Positions 43,530 through 63,267 of a stretch of DNA of 64,000 nt are shown in pieces. The DNA is from Notamacropus eugenii. Its lineage: Eukaryota; Chordata; Mammalia; Diprotodontia; Macropodidae. How positions within the stretch are numbered: the stretch's first letter is position 1; each line of letters begins with the position of its first letter. The stretch covers positions 356,838,128 through 356,902,127 of the forward strand of contig NC_092873.1 in NCBI RefSeq assembly GCF_028372415.1, in the 5' to 3' direction. A program made the translations under genes and the position numbers. Under the pieces are notes generated by a model. That model was not told the DNA's origin and did not search any database. It saw only the letters and a list, made by a program, of their open reading frames with translations.

Positions 43530-45745
43530 AAATCTGACCATAAAAAGCAGTAGCTTTTCCCTGATGACAGGGAATATCAAGAGTCAAACCAGAAAAAGAC
43601 AATGATGTCAAAACAACTGCAAGAAAAATCTCAAAGGAAAAAATGCAAGAATTGGACATAAGACCAACAAGAATTCCCAGGAGAACTTAAAAAATTATTT
43701 TAGAAATCAAATAAGAGTGGTAGAGGAAAAATTGGGCAAAGAAGTGAAAGACGGAAGAAAATTATGAAAAGACAATGAACAGTTTGGTAAAAGAGGCACA
43801 AAAATACTGAAGGAAATAGGACCTTAAAAAAACAGAACCAAAAGAAAAAAGAGTTAAAAAATTCACTGAAGAAAATAATTCCTTAAAAGTTAGAATGGGA
43901 AAAGTGGAAGCTAAAGATTTCATGAGGCATTAAGAAAATAGTAAAACAAAGGCAAAAGAATGAAAAAAACATAAATGTGAAACATCTCATTAGAAAAACA
44001 ATTGACCACGCAAACATATTGAGGAGAGATAATTGAAGAATTATTAGACAGTCTGGAAGCCATGATCAAAGAAAGAACCTAGATATCACATTTCAAGAAA
44101 TTATCAAGGAAACCTGCCCAAATATCATAGAAACATAGGAGAAAATAGAAATTGAAAGAATCTACTGATCACCACCTGAGCAAGATCCTCAAATGAAAGC
44201 TCCCAGGAATATTAGAACCAAATACCACAGCTTCAAGGTCAAAGAGAAAAATAATTTAAGCAGTTAAAAAGAAACCATTCAAATATCATGAGGTCACAGT
44301 CAGGATCACACAAGATTTAGCAGCTAGCATGCTAAAGGAATAGAGGGCTAGAACATAATATTCCAGAAGGCAGAAAAACTAGGGTTACAACCAAGAATAT
44401 CTACTCAGCAAAACTGAATATAATCCTTCAGGGGAAAAAATGGATATTTAATGAAATAGAAGACTTTCAAGCATTCCTGATGAAAGGATCAGAGCTGAAA
44501 AAAAAATTTGACTTCCAAATGCAAGATTTGAGAGAAGTATAAAAAGGTAACATGAAAGAGAAATCATTAAGGACACAGTAAGATTAAATTTTTTATATTC
44601 CTATATGAGAAGATGATATGTGTAACTCCTAAGAACTTTCTCATTATTAGAGTATTTAGAAGAGTTGATTACGTTGGAATTATCTAAAAACATGAAGGGG
44701 TGAGAAAGAGAAATGTACTGGGAGAAGAGGGGAAGGAGAGGAAGAATGGGGAAATCATTTCACCTAAAAGAGGCAAGTGAGAAAGGTAGCCTAGCAATAA
44801 CAGATTTCAAACACAATCACAAAGCAGTAATCATAAAAACAATCAAGTACTGGCCAAGAAATACAGTAGTGGATCAGCCGAATTGATTAGTTACACAATA
44901 CATTGTACTAAATGACCATAGTAATTAAATGTTTGATAAAATCAAAGATCTAAGTTTTGGGGAAGAACTCAGCATTTTACAAACATTTTCAGGAAAACTG
45001 GAAAGCAGTTTGGAAGAAACTAAACATAAATGAATATCTTGCAGCATATGCCCAAATAAAGTAAACATGGATAAATGATTCAGACAGAAAGGTTAATATC
45101 ATAAGTAAAACAGGGGATCATGAAAAAACTTTACCTGGAAATCTTTGAATAAGGTAAGAGTTTATGGCCAAATGAGAGACAGAGTGGACCACAGGAAGTA
45201 AAATGGAGAACTTTGATAAAATGGAATTAAAAAGGTTTTGCCACAAACAAAACTAATGCATCCAAAAAATTAGAAGGAAAGCAAGATACTGAGAAAATTA
45301 TTTTACAAGAAGTGTCACCTAAAAAGTTCTCTTTTCTCAAATATATAGGAAACTGAGCCAAATTTATATATTTTTAAAAAATAAGAACCATTCCCCAGTT
45401 GAAAATTGGTCAAAGGATATTAGCAGGCAGTTTTCAGGAGAATAAATCAAAGCTATCAATAGCCACATAAAAATGCTATAAATCACTGTTGTTTAGAGAA
45501 ATACAAATTAAAACAACAAATTAAAAAAAAAACACCTATAAGATTGGCTAACACAACAGAAAAGGACATGGGGGGATGTAGAAAAATAGGGCCATTAAAG
45601 CCTTGTTGGTAAAACTGTGAAATGGTTCAACCATTCCAGAGAATTCCACTTTTTTCATAAGGTCTATGAAACTATGTATTCACTTTGACTCAACAATACC
45701 ACTATAAAGTCTATATGCAAAAGAGAACAAAGAGAGGATCAAAGA
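42705..45745 (+). mobile_element. L1 LINE with internal deletion: 5' UTR, ORF1, ORF2 C-terminal part
   Basis: 5' UTR from about 42705; ORF1 start at 43482 (ATGAGCAAA) followed at once by thirteen CAA codons (43491-43529), a microsatellite expansion that would encode polyglutamine. ORF1 RNA-binding region at about 44150-44560. Then a purine-rich spacer (44690-44760), and from about 44785 the thumb and C-terminal part of ORF2, ending near 45745. The endonuclease and reverse transcriptase parts are absent. Many stops throughout. Confidence 0.8.
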
Positions 45746-46229
45746 AAGGATTACCAAGAAAAAAGTACCAAGAGAAAAGGTAGACTCTTCAACATTTCTT
45801 CTCAATGCTTATGTAATACAATCTATTGTTTCACTACCCAAACATTTCCAATAAATTTAAATTTGTGTCATCCACAAAGAGGCTTGTGTTTAACTAGAGA
45901 TACATATAAATGTAAAATTAAGCTTAGATCTCAACTTTTACCTAACTGTTAGGAATTTTCCCAACTAATGACTTGGCGTGATTGTGTCTAAACTTAAAAC
46001 CTTTCAGTTAAAATAAACTCCCTAACCCTGAAGCCCAATACTATGCTGTTTTACCTTTTGTAATAAAGATAGTAAACAAAGTGGTATGGTGGAGTTTGAA
46101 TCAGGAAAACCTATGTTTGAATCAGGCACTTAAAGGCAGTTGCTTTGGGTTTTTCTTCTTTTTTGATCTAGCTATTTTCAAAAATTTAATACATCGTTGT
46201 GAAAAATTTTTTTCTCCTGCTTGTCTGTT

Positions 46230-46670
46230 AGAGTTACTGGACATCTTTATGCCTTGCCTTTTTGCCTTTTGACCAAGCACTCCATTCCAGGTCCTGCCTT
46301 GAGTCCCTGTTGTCCTGATTAATAAGAGTTCTCCACAACTAATCTGGCCCAGATCCATCATCCTATAATACTCTCTAACAATCTTCATTCCATGAAGCCT
46401 TCCCCTTCTCCTTTAATCTTTTGGAATAGTAATCAAAACTATGTTACCTTTCTTAGAAAGGACCCGTCATTCTTTCCTATGATGCTACTCACCATCCCTG
46501 TGACATCCAGTCAAAATTATTCTTCTCTGGTCACCATTCCCACAAATGTTTTGCCTTTCCCTATTAAAATGCAAACTTGTTAAGGGTAGAGACTTTTTTA
46601 CTTTTTATATTTGTAACCCCAGTGCTTATCATGGTACCTCGTACATAACAAATGTTTAATTATTACTTTC
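46230..46670 (+). mobile_element. L2 LINE 3' end
   Basis: cactccattccaggtcctgc, ccatgaagccttccccttct, and the terminal ccagtgcttatcatggtacc ... caaatgtttaattatt. 46670-46870 shows nothing. Confidence 0.6.
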
Positions 46671-47186
46671 TTTTCATGCATGCATATATACACTCATGCA
46701 TTAATTCATTTATTTTATGTTGTGATATTTTAAGTCTTTCAAAGGACACATTTATTACTTCAAATCATAAAACTAGTATGATTGATAATGGTAATTTTTC
46801 TTCATGTTGGTTTTAAGCACTAAAGTCATTGATGAACCACTTTTTTCATAAGTCTTCATTTATTATTTAAGAAGGTAGGAGATAGGGAGAGATGAGCCTC
46901 TTATCGGTATCTGCTCTAGACGAGGTTGATCCTGATTTCTGAACCTTGGTCGGGGGCACACAATGAAGCACATGATAAGATGAGGTACCAGGGGGTACAA
47001 TATTACTGAAACATTGAGGGTGGCCAGAATTACACATCCAAACAATGGTAGGGCTGGGATTCTCCTTGGATCGACAGCACTGCTTCCTTTTATAGAATTG
47101 AAACATAGTGCTAAGTTCCATCCCATTTATTTCAGCTGTTTGAAAACATTTTTACAGTTAAAACCTTTATCTAAAGATTTCTTTCA

Positions 47187-47562
47187 TCACCTTTCTAACT
47201 TCTTGTACTTTGCCTCTGGTTTCTTTGAATATGCATCCCATTTGTGAGCTTTCTACTCCAGAGCTGCTACTTGCTCCTCAATTAAAGTGATGTCATCCAG
47301 ATAAAGTTGAAGTGCTGCATATTTCTTGTTTCAGTCTTTTAGGTTTCTACTTACGTTTACTGCAATATCTTTCATTTCTAGACACTTCAAGCCAGTCAGT
47401 TTGTTCATATTTTCCAGAAGTTTATAATCTTCACTGGTAGCTCACCTGTCAGGTAAGTGGCCATTTTGGAGAACCTATCTTGGCACAGCCCTGTGATGCC
47501 TGCCTCTGTGGGCTCCATGGCCTCCTCAGCCATCTCCACCATGTTATCATCTAGGCTGGGGA
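47187..47562 (-). pseudogene. BLOC1S2: Processed pseudogene of BLOC1S2 (BLOC-1 subunit 2)
   Basis: The minus strand reads, with interruptions, as BLOC1S2: MAEEAMEPTEAGITGLC, FSKMATYLTGEL, ENMNKLTGLKCLEMKDIAVN, VSRNLKD, then IEEQVAALE and KYKKLER before a TGA at 47187-47189. BLOC1S2 is a small coiled-coil subunit of the BLOC-1 and BORC complexes in lysosome-related organelle biogenesis and lysosome positioning. The match runs with no introns, so this is a reverse-transcribed mRNA copy. It is dead: a short deletion with frameshift after GEL, and in-frame stops after NLKD and VAALE. The 5' end is missing or unrecognisable. Sequence down to about 46870 may be the copy's 3' UTR, but I cannot confirm that. 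It lies about 1.7 kb downstream of the KRT40 stop, on the same strand. Confidence 0.85.
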
Positions 47563-48315
47563 AGGGTTGAAGGAGAAAAGATGGAGGAAAGGATAGGGAT
47601 GGGGGAGGGTAGAGAGAGAGAGAGGGGAGAGGTGAAGGAAGAGGAGAAAAGGGGAAGGGTGAAGAGTTGGAGAAGATTTGAGCACTTTAAAAAAAAGACT
47701 TTATTTTGCTACTTAGTTCTCCAGATGTGAAAAAGAACCCCTGGTAGTGTTTTGTTAGTAGAAAATTTCTGCCAATCAGGGAATGAGATGTTCAGAGACA
47801 GCACAGGTTACTGGCAATGTAACACCAGACACTACCCCTGGGATCTGGGATGACTTCTGATAAGGGAAGAGATTATATCTTTCATTGAACAGTCAGCAGC
47901 TGCAAGCAACTATTCATGACTAAAACTCAATCAGAAGATCAAGGTGACTTTCAAATGCTAGGGTTCGGAAAGGTATGAACATGTTGACTATGACAAGAGA
48001 GTTCCAATCTTGAAGTCAAGAAGACGTGAATTGAAGCCCTGTCTCTGACAAATACAAATTGTATGATCATGAGCAAACCAGTTATCCTGCCAGTGCTCCA
48101 GGAGTCTGTATAAAATTATAAGTTATAGATGAGTTAGTAATCTATACCAGTAGAAGCAGTTTTCATACCAAGAGTTTCTTGTATGGATTAAATCATAAAT
48201 CTGTACTTTTAGTTCCCATTCTGAAATCTGGTGTTTCCTCTTCTGCATCACACCGATCTCAAAATAATTATTATGTGTTTGGACTCAGGAAGGTTAATGG
48301 GAGCAAAAAATAAGA

Positions 48316-48677
48316 GAGAGAGAGAGAGAGACAGGCAGACAGACAGATACAAACACAGAGAGAAAGGCACAATAATAGAGATAGACAGAGACAGAAAGAG
48401 AAAGAAACAGAGAGACAGAGATAGTAATACAAAGAGAGAAAGACATACAGAGAAAGAGAGACAAAGAAAGGAATAAAGAGAAACTGGGAGACAGAGTCAG
48501 ACACAGGGATAGAGAGAAAGGAAGATAAAGAGACAGAGAAAGAAAGGGAGAGAAAAAGAAAAGGAAGAAAAAGACAGAGAGATGCAAAGAGAGAGGGAGA
48601 CAGAAAGGCACAGAGTAAGAGAAAGAGAGAGACAGAAAGACAAACAGAGACACACACACACACACACACACACACAC
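48316..48677 (+). repeat. (GA)n / purine-rich tract ending in (AC)n
   Basis: About 330 bp of gaga, gacaga and aaagaga units, then (ac)n at 48650-48677. It lies about 550 bp past the KRT40 stop. The Leu/Ser/Cys-rich minus-strand frames here are artefacts. Confidence 0.9.
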
Positions 48678-49231
48678 AACTATCTCTCCAGTGGAATGTT
48701 AATTCCTTGAGGGCAAGACTGGTTCATTTTTGTCTCTGTATTTGGAATACCTATCAAAGTGCCTTGGGCACATGACTCATAGTACACACTTACCGTTGAA
48801 TATTTCTCTCCTCTTTGTTCTTGTTCAGAAAATGGCATTCTTAGTCATTTAACAAATCATATTTTTGGAAATCTGGTGGGACTTTTGGAAAATTCACCTG
48901 AGACCCAATGGAACTTTATAAAAATACTCATGATAACACTCACATGAATGAGCAACACCAAAAACTGTATTAACCATGCCAAGAAAATGAAATGAGTTTT
49001 CTTTGAAAATTAACAAGAAAGTCAAAAAATGCATGAAAGTAATTAAGGAAAGAATACACAAAACCCAGAAATGTGCGGAGGATTCTTGGAGAGTAACCAG
49101 TGGTGGGGACTTTGCAGCCCTCATGAGAAGGACTTGGTACTTTGAAGTCCATGGATCAAATCCACTTTCTTCTCTGAGTGGTTTGAACCAGACTGTTGGC
49201 TTCCTTGATGAGATATGTTAGTACTAGATAC

Positions 49232-56365
<7,134 letters not shown>

Positions 56366-56442
56366 AGTATCGGAAGGGAAGGGCAAGGATTGTCTGCTAG
56401 ACTCAAGGTACCCACACTTAGTCTTTTCCTTCCTCATTGGGA

Positions 56443-56451
56443 TTTTTATAG
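56443..56451 (-). promoter_or_regulatory. KRT40: TATA box of KRT40
   Basis: Minus-strand CTATAAAAA lies about 80 bp upstream of the ATG at 56365. It implies transcription start near 56415-56420 and a 5' UTR of about 50 nt. The start site is inferred from spacing. Confidence 0.75.
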
Positions 56452-56749
56452 AGCCTCTCCAGGGCTGTTGACAGAATGCTCAGGATGTTTGCTTAAGCCC
56501 TGTTTATGCTAGTTTTCAAAAGAACGTTTCATTAGTCTGTTGTGTATTTACAATGGAAGAGTTCCTTGTCTCATTAACAAGGTCAAGTTCATGTTGCTTT
56601 AATAAAACCTATCAGAGAGTCCATGTGACAGTAGGACAATAAAATCAAGCTCTTAGATATGTGAAAAAAAAGTGTTTTATACTGAGGTGTATGTCATTGA
56701 CATCTAGATTTGAACTAGAAAGTTTTGGAAGCAAAAATTCATTATTTTA

Positions 56750-57195
56750 TTTAGAATAAAATACAAAATATTTATCCTGGTATTTAAGGTTCTGAAAAAT
56801 CTTGCTCCAGTCTACCTTTCCAGGCTTATTTGCATATTACTCCCTTTCATTTATTCTATCCTCCAGATAAATTTGGCCAGCCTGGTGCTCTCCAAATAAG
56901 CCACTCCAGCTCCCATTGCCGTGTCTTTGTACATAGTTCCCCTTATAGCTAGTGTGCCACCTCCATGAGACCTTTCCTGATCCTTACCACCTTCAGTACC
57001 CTCTTCTCCTGATATTAACTTTCTTCATATTCACTTTTCTATGTACATATTTCTCCCCACTCCCCTCCTCCCCTTCAATATAATCTTCTTGATTATTTTT
57101 GTTTTGTTTTTTGTTTTTGTATTGCTAGACCATGCTTGGCATATAGTGGTCACTTAATAAATGCTTGTTAATTGATGAATGAATGCCTGAATGAA
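56750..57195 (+). mobile_element. L2 LINE 3' end upstream of KRT40
   Basis: ctccagtctacctttccagg, ccactccagctcccattgcc, ccatgagacctttcctgatc and the end cacttaataaatgcttgtta. 57195-57780 shows no feature. Confidence 0.75.
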
Positions 57196-57819
57196 TGACA
57201 TGCTTGTTATAGATAATCACGCTAGGAATTCCAGGGATTAAAGCTTCAAAAATGTGGGAAAGGAAGAGAAAAACCTTGGTCAGCAAACAATCAGGGGCTC
57301 TAATTTCTTACAAATAGGAGATGGAGGACATGGTTGTATACACTACAATCTTCTGTGTCTGTCTTAAACGACAATGAAATGACAAACATGCATGTTGATG
57401 AAGATTTGCAGAAGAATCTTCCAGATTATTATCATTTTTGCTGAGTCTTCCCATCTGTCAACTATAAAATAAATTTTAATGTGAGTAGAAATCCTTTTAA
57501 TAGCCTCCCATCCTCGGGGAAGAGCAGACATGCTTAAGGAATGAGGTGTGCTGAGGTGTGCTTGGCTTAGGAAGCATCTCTTTGTGAGATTGGCCTATCA
57601 CACTCTGTGTTTGATCTGGAAGGTCAAATTGCGTCGTGGATGGATACTTCCTAGGTTGCTGACAGGTCACTTTCAATACAAGTCGTGGCACAAACAGATG
57701 GTCAGGAATTTTACTTTAGTCTGCTGATTTGCCCAGACTAAGCATTTTGCTTTAATTCTCCACATTCCCATTGTCTCACAAAATCAAAGGATATCAGAGT
57801 TGGGAGAGTCCTCAAAGAC

Positions 57820-57905
57820 CATTTGGTCAGACAAGGGCTGCACATGAGGACCTAGAGAGCCACACCTAGAATCAAGGCCTCAGGTTCCCCACCCCTTGAT
57901 TCGGT
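57820..57905 (+). mobile_element. hAT-type miniature element fragment
   Basis: gggctgcacatgaggaccta and aaggcctcaggttccccacc, the right arm of the family seen at 15740 and 17338. Confidence 0.5.
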
Positions 57906-58448
57906 CTAATCTGCATCTGAATTAGAATCACCTCTGTATCACACTGTGGCCTCATTCTGATGTTCTTTATTATGGAGCAGGGCAGGGGACCCCATGCTTT
58001 TTTTTTTTTTGTCTTTGATTTCCTAGAATTTTGAACACAAAAGACATTTCATGTTTGTTGATTTATTTCTGAATCAGTTCAGAAAATGAATTCCTTTTTT
58101 GAGAGCCTTTTGAACTCAAGCAGGATTTTGTTATGATGAAACTATTCCATAATGCCATCAGAGCTATTATGGCTGAATCTGTTTTCTGGTATTTACATAA
58201 CTCCATTGGCTAGGGCCCACTTTGGATACCGACAAAATGGGAATAAACATTATGTAATGCAGGGGGTGTGAAGGGGACAGAAAAGGCCAGTGGAAGTTCT
58301 GCCTTTTAAGCTTGTATATCACTCTGCTTATTGCACCCCCACAATTGCTTGGGGATCCTGTGATGAAATAAAATGGAGGCACTCAGCTTGCCACTCTAGA
58401 ATGTGCTTAGGTGTTCTCTGACTATTTCCAGTCTGCTTAATATATGGT

Positions 58449-58449
<1 letters not shown>

Positions 58450-58502
<53 letters not shown>

Positions 58503-58505
58503 ACA
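58450..58505 (+). repeat. (CA)n microsatellite
   Basis: About 24 ac units with one interruption (catac) near the right end. Confidence 0.95.
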
Positions 58506-58609
58506 GAGTTTTGGTTATGTGCTGAGCCATAAGTTAGTACACATCCAAAAGTTAATAACTTGTCAAAATGAACCTCTTTCTTTCTCTCACACATACAAAT
58601 ATACATTCT

Positions 58610-58995
58610 CTTTGTCTATGTCTATATCTCTCTCCTGTCTCTCCACTGTCTCTGTCTTTTCTCTCTCTCTGTCTCTGTCTCTCCTCTTTCTGTTGATCTG
58701 TCACCCTCTCTATCAATCTCTCTTTGTCTCTATCTCATCTTTTCCCCTCCTCTCTGTTTCTATTTCTCTGTCTCTATCTCTCTCCCCTCTCTATCTCTCT
58801 GTTTCTCCCTCCCAATCTCTCTATTTCTCTTTCTTTCTTTCCCTTTCTCCCTCTCTATCGATTTTTCTCTGTTTCTGCCCCATTCACTTCCTCTGTCTCG
58901 GTTTCTGTCTCTCTCCCTCTCTATCACTCTGTCTCTGTCCCATCTCTCTCCTTCCCTCCTTTTTTCTGTTTCTCTCTGTCTCCTTCCCTCTCCTG
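58610..58995 (+). repeat. CT-rich pyrimidine tract
   Basis: About 385 bp of tctctct with tctgtct, ccctct and ttctctc variants, about 2.2 kb upstream of the KRT40 TATA box. Open frames here are low-complexity Ser/Leu artefacts. 59000-60430 shows no gene or clear repeat. Confidence 0.9.
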
Positions 58996-60434
58996 CCCAG
59001 ATTCTTATGAGTGAGGAGGCAAGCATTGCTGTAAGCTTCCAGGTAGAGAAACAGAGAGAACTAGGGTTAATGGCTTACTTTGTGAACTTGGGTTCCCTGT
59101 TGTGTCAATTCTTTCCTACTAGACTATAACCTTGTGAGCTTCTAGAGGTCCAGGACCTGGGGTCAATGCCGGAGTTTGTAAATAGTTGAGACTGGTCCAC
59201 CAGCAAGGCCTTGAGGAGTACCTGGGATCTCCTGTCCCTTGGGGGACCTCCTAGAACCCCAAGAAGGAGACAGTCAGTCCTCTGTAAATGGGACTGATCA
59301 ATGCAAGTGGGAATTAGGATAAGGACACCCAGGGCCTTTAAAGATTCTAATTGCTACTGATCTTAGGGATAAGGCACATTCTTTGGAAAAAAAATTGAAA
59401 TTCCAGTGTCAAATAAGTACCTTCCTTACTGTTCTAGGATCAGAAATCAATCAAGGAATCAAAGAAGCATCTATTAAGCATCTACTATATGCCAAGGACT
59501 GGAAAATCCTTTGCCTACTGCTCTTAGGTAGGTCATAGACTCTGAAGAATTGGAAGCCTTTTTAGAGGGCATCTAATTCTAGCCCTATTTTAGACACATT
59601 TATCTTAAGCATGGATACAGTCTTCTGAATTCTCTTCCTTCTTATCTGAGAGGATTTTTTAGTCAGCAAGAGAGGATTCTAATATTTTTCACTCCATTTT
59701 ATTAAAATGTAGAACTGGCAGTTTTGACTATGAAGAAGAAATTCTGCAACTGGAGACCATGTCTAGTAGTTGTCACATAAAATCTTCTGCACAGTGACTG
59801 AGAGGCTTGTGACATAACCTTGCTGATTTTCTGTTTGATTTTGCATCCATTAAAAACATGCATGTAATATCCATCATTACCTTTGAGGGTAAAAAGCAAA
59901 GTTGTAACTAGGGTAAGGCAGCTTGAACTTTGTCTCAGGTAAAGAACATCTAAAGGTTTATTATCCCGTAACTAGTAGTCCTCTACCATTCTACACCATG
60001 ATGTCTGACTATTCTCGCTTCCTCATGAACTGCCCCCTCCTTCCCCTTCCCTCCTGCCGAGGTTCTGTGGTCTTAGCATTCTCTCTTAAGGCTTGACTTC
60101 CTCCACTCTCACACTACTATGCCTGCTACCCGCCCCCTGCCATGTCTTGCTGAAATTTCAGGGGGTAGGGGATATGATTGGATTTGTAAAGAGATGGATC
60201 ATCACAACTGCAGCCCACCCAAGTTAATCGTCCTCTTCCACCATCTCAGCTGAATTGGACAAAGTTCAAGAATTCCTAGTTATGACTCAAGAAAAAACAA
60301 ACAAACAAATAACTCAATGAACAATAACAAGGTTTATCTTTATAAAAAAACGTGGATGATTAGAATCCAGGTGCTTAATTTTAAAGTCACAAAAGTAAAA
60401 TTAAGGAGATGTAAGTTAAAAAAAAAAAGGTGTA

Positions 60435-60545
60435 AGTTCCTTGAAATCAGGCATTATCTTTCTTTCTGCTTATATTTGCATTTGCAGAGTTCAGTGCAGT
60501 GCATGGCATATGATAAGCACTTAATAAATACTTATTGACTTGATA
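60435..60545 (+). mobile_element. L2-type 3' end
   Basis: gtaagttccttgaaatcagg ... gcatatgataagcacttaat. Confidence 0.5.
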
Positions 60546-60944
60546 AACCCTCATCTTTAAAATTATGTCTTGACTACAAGTTTCCCTGACTAGGATTCTA
60601 CTGTTTTTCTAAAAATTCTTTGTTCATACTGGAATATTTTTAAAGAAAAAATCATCCTGGAGTCAGAACAAATACTGCTTTTTGCTTCTTATGATCTATG
60701 TGACCTTCAGAAAATCACTTAATTTCTCTAGTTTTCATTTTTCTTATCTGTAAAACTAGGGATTCATAGGATTATTGATTTAGAGATTAAAGGAATCTGA
60801 GAGGCTATAAATTCTAGTCCTGTTTTACAGATGATAAAACTGAGTTACAAAAAGGTTAAGTGACTTGCCTAGGGTCATAGAACTAATAAGTATTCAATAC
60901 TTCTTAGTTCTCTCCTGGTTTAAAAATTAATATCCTTTTAGTCA

Positions 60945-61450
60945 CCTAGGATGACTCAGTGGATAGAGCACTATGCCTGGGGTGAGGAAGACCTGAATCC
61001 AAATTCAGCCTCAGATGCTTACCAGCTCTGTGACCCTGGCTAGGTCATTTAACTTCTGTCTGCATCAGTTTCCTCAACTGTAAAATAAGGATAATGACAG
61101 CATCTATCTCATAGAGTTGTTTGTAGAGAGTTGTTTGTTGTTGTTGTGTCTGACTCTTCATGACCCCATTTGGAGTTTTCTTAGCAAAGATACAAGAGTG
61201 GTTTACCAGTCCTTCTCCAGCTCATTTTACAGGTGAGAAACTGAGGCAAACCAGGGTTAAGTGACTTGCTCAGGGTCACACAGCTAGTAAGTGTCTTCTT
61301 GATAGACTCCAGGCTCAGTGCTCCATCCACTGTCCCATCTACCTGCTCCCAGAGTTGTGAGGATCAAATGAGAATATTAGTTACAATAACACCACTTAGC
61401 ACAGTGCCTGGAACATAGTAAGCATTATATAAATGCTTGTTTCCTTACCT
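60945..61450 (+). mobile_element. CORE-SINE, interrupted by another SINE
   Basis: Left part 60945-61126 (cacctaggatgactcagtgg, ctctgtgaccctggctaggt); right part 61359-61450 (gaggatcaaatgagaatatt, acagtgcctggaacatagta). Split by the SINE at 61135-61350. Confidence 0.8.
61135..61350 (-). mobile_element. SINE with RTE-type tail nested in another SINE
   Basis: ttgttgttgttgtgtctgac, catgaccccatttggagttt, gcaaaccagggttaagtgac to catctacctgct. Flanked by agagttgt at 61127-61134 and 61351-61358. Confidence 0.85.
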
Positions 61451-62119
61451 ATGGCTTTCATTAAAACATATACATGTATAAAATCTTAATGTAATTTAGT
61501 TTTATTTGCACTGATGCTATGGCCTTGATTGCACTAAGACCTGCCTGTGCTACAGATTGCAAGTCTAGAAGGCCTACTCACAATGATTCAATAAGTCAAT
61601 AACCAAAGATTTTGAAGAAAATCCTTATCTAGACTTCTTGAGCAGGTGGGCTAATAAATGAAAAAAAATGTTTTCCCTAGAAAGAATACAAAGAAATATA
61701 TATCATTATCATTAAAAATAATAATCATTAATAGTAAATATATCTTTCCCTTGAGCTAACTTCTATTTGTAAGACAGTAATCATTATATGTGCAGCACAA
61801 TGCTTCTACTCACGTAGTTTATGGTGAGAATGTCAACACTGACATGCAACACTTCTCTAGCACTGTCTCAATTCCTTGGCTATTGGACAAGGATCTCCCA
61901 TTTAGCACACCATCAGTTAAATTCATGTTAATTGATGGTCTAAAGCTCATGTGATCCTCAGTACCCTCAGCTGCCCTGTCTACCATAATGCCACCACCAC
62001 TAGGGAAGCCATAAGCACAGGATTGAGGGCCGTTTGTTTTTATTCTTATGTTTCATGGGTTCAATTCAAAACAATTCAAATAATTATTAAGCACCTACTA
62101 TTTGACAGACAGAGACTTC

Positions 62120-62320
62120 CATATGCTGGATAGTGAGCCTGTCTCAGAGTCAGGAAGACCTGGGTTTAGGTGTTATTTCTCACAGCAGCTAGGGAGCACA
62201 GCAGATTGAGTACTGGAGTCAGGAGTTTAAATCTAGCCTCAGAAACTCACCTGTGGAAACTCACTTAATTTCTGTTTACCTCAGTTTCCCCACCTGCAAA
62301 ATAGGGATAATAACAGTACT
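62120..62320 (+). mobile_element. CORE-SINE, two overlapping 5' parts
   Basis: A SINE head (gagtcaggaagacctgggtt) is followed at once by a second (cagctagggagcacagcaga ... ctcagtttccccacctgcaa). 61450-62120 shows no clear feature. Confidence 0.65.
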
Positions 62321-62512
62321 ATCTTCTGATACTTTGTTTCCTTTGGAAAGATGATCTTACTCCCCTCACCCCAATCAGTTCCTTTTGTGTATTGTCCTTA
62401 TTAGAACTTAAATTCCTTGAGGGCAGGCAGTCTTTCTGGTTCCTTGCATATGTATCTTTAGTGCTTAGTAGAGTGACTAGCATATAGCAAGCTGGTTGGT
62501 TGGTTGGTTGGT

Positions 62513-63235
62513 TGCTGTCTTTCATTCTTGAAAAGGATCAAAATCACATCAATGAGCTAGAGTCAAGTTTCAAGGTGTCCCACTGTGGCTGATGAGACCA
62601 ATATGACCTTGGAATGCTCTACCACAGGTTGTGTATAAATAGTCTGTGTGAACATTTGAAGTGGATTTTCTAAATTTGTGCATGTCATGTTTCTTTTGAG
62701 CTATTTCAATTACAGAGCACAGCACCTTCTCTGATATGGGTGGGCTATGTTGAGTGGTCCTGTTCCAGTGACTCCCGTGTCATACAATCAATTCCAAAGT
62801 TCTTAACAGAGAACTTGAGAGTGTCCTTGTATCACTTCTTCTGATGACCATGTGAGCACTTGCCCTATGTGAGTTCTCTATAAAATAGCCTTTATGGCAA
62901 GTGTACATTTTGCGTTTGAACAATGTGGCTGGCCCAGTGGAGTTGTGCTCTCTGAAGCAGAGTTCAAATGCTTGGCAGTTTAGTTCAAGAACTAAATGAT
63001 GTCAAGAAAGGACATCAGTGTCTGGTATCTTATCCTGCCGGGTGATCTACAAAACCTTCCTAAGACAATCCATATGGAAATGACTCAGTTTCCTGGCATG
63101 GCACTGATCTACCATCCAGGTTTCACAGGCACACAACTATGAGATCTGTAAACCTTCAGTTTAGTTGTCAGTCTAATGCCTCTTCACTTCCACACTTTCT
63201 TTCCCAAACCCTGAGCTAGCTCTGGAAATATTAAG
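62513..63235 (-). mobile_element. RTE-type LINE, ORF C-terminal part and 3' end
   Basis: The minus strand near 63050-63190 reads, with breaks, RGIRLTTKLKVYR and a segment like CETWTVYQCHARKLSHFH, the C-terminal part of a non-L1 reverse transcriptase ORF. The 3' end at left carries tttcattcttgaaaaggatc in reverse. I favour RTE over CR1 because of the shared tail with 14780 and 63268, but cannot prove it. Confidence 0.6.
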
Positions 63236-63267
63236 TGCTTAATAAGTGATTGCTGTTGCCTGCCTGC

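Noticed and set aside
46863-47126. Two overlapping minus-strand frames of 84-87 residues
   Set aside because: No recognisable domain. They lie just downstream of the BLOC1S2 pseudogene and could be its 3' UTR.
56366-56437. Upstream in-frame ATG extending KRT40 by 24 residues
   Set aside because: It lies 6 nt from the TATA box, upstream of the expected transcription start, and the extension is absent from the known KRT40 protein.
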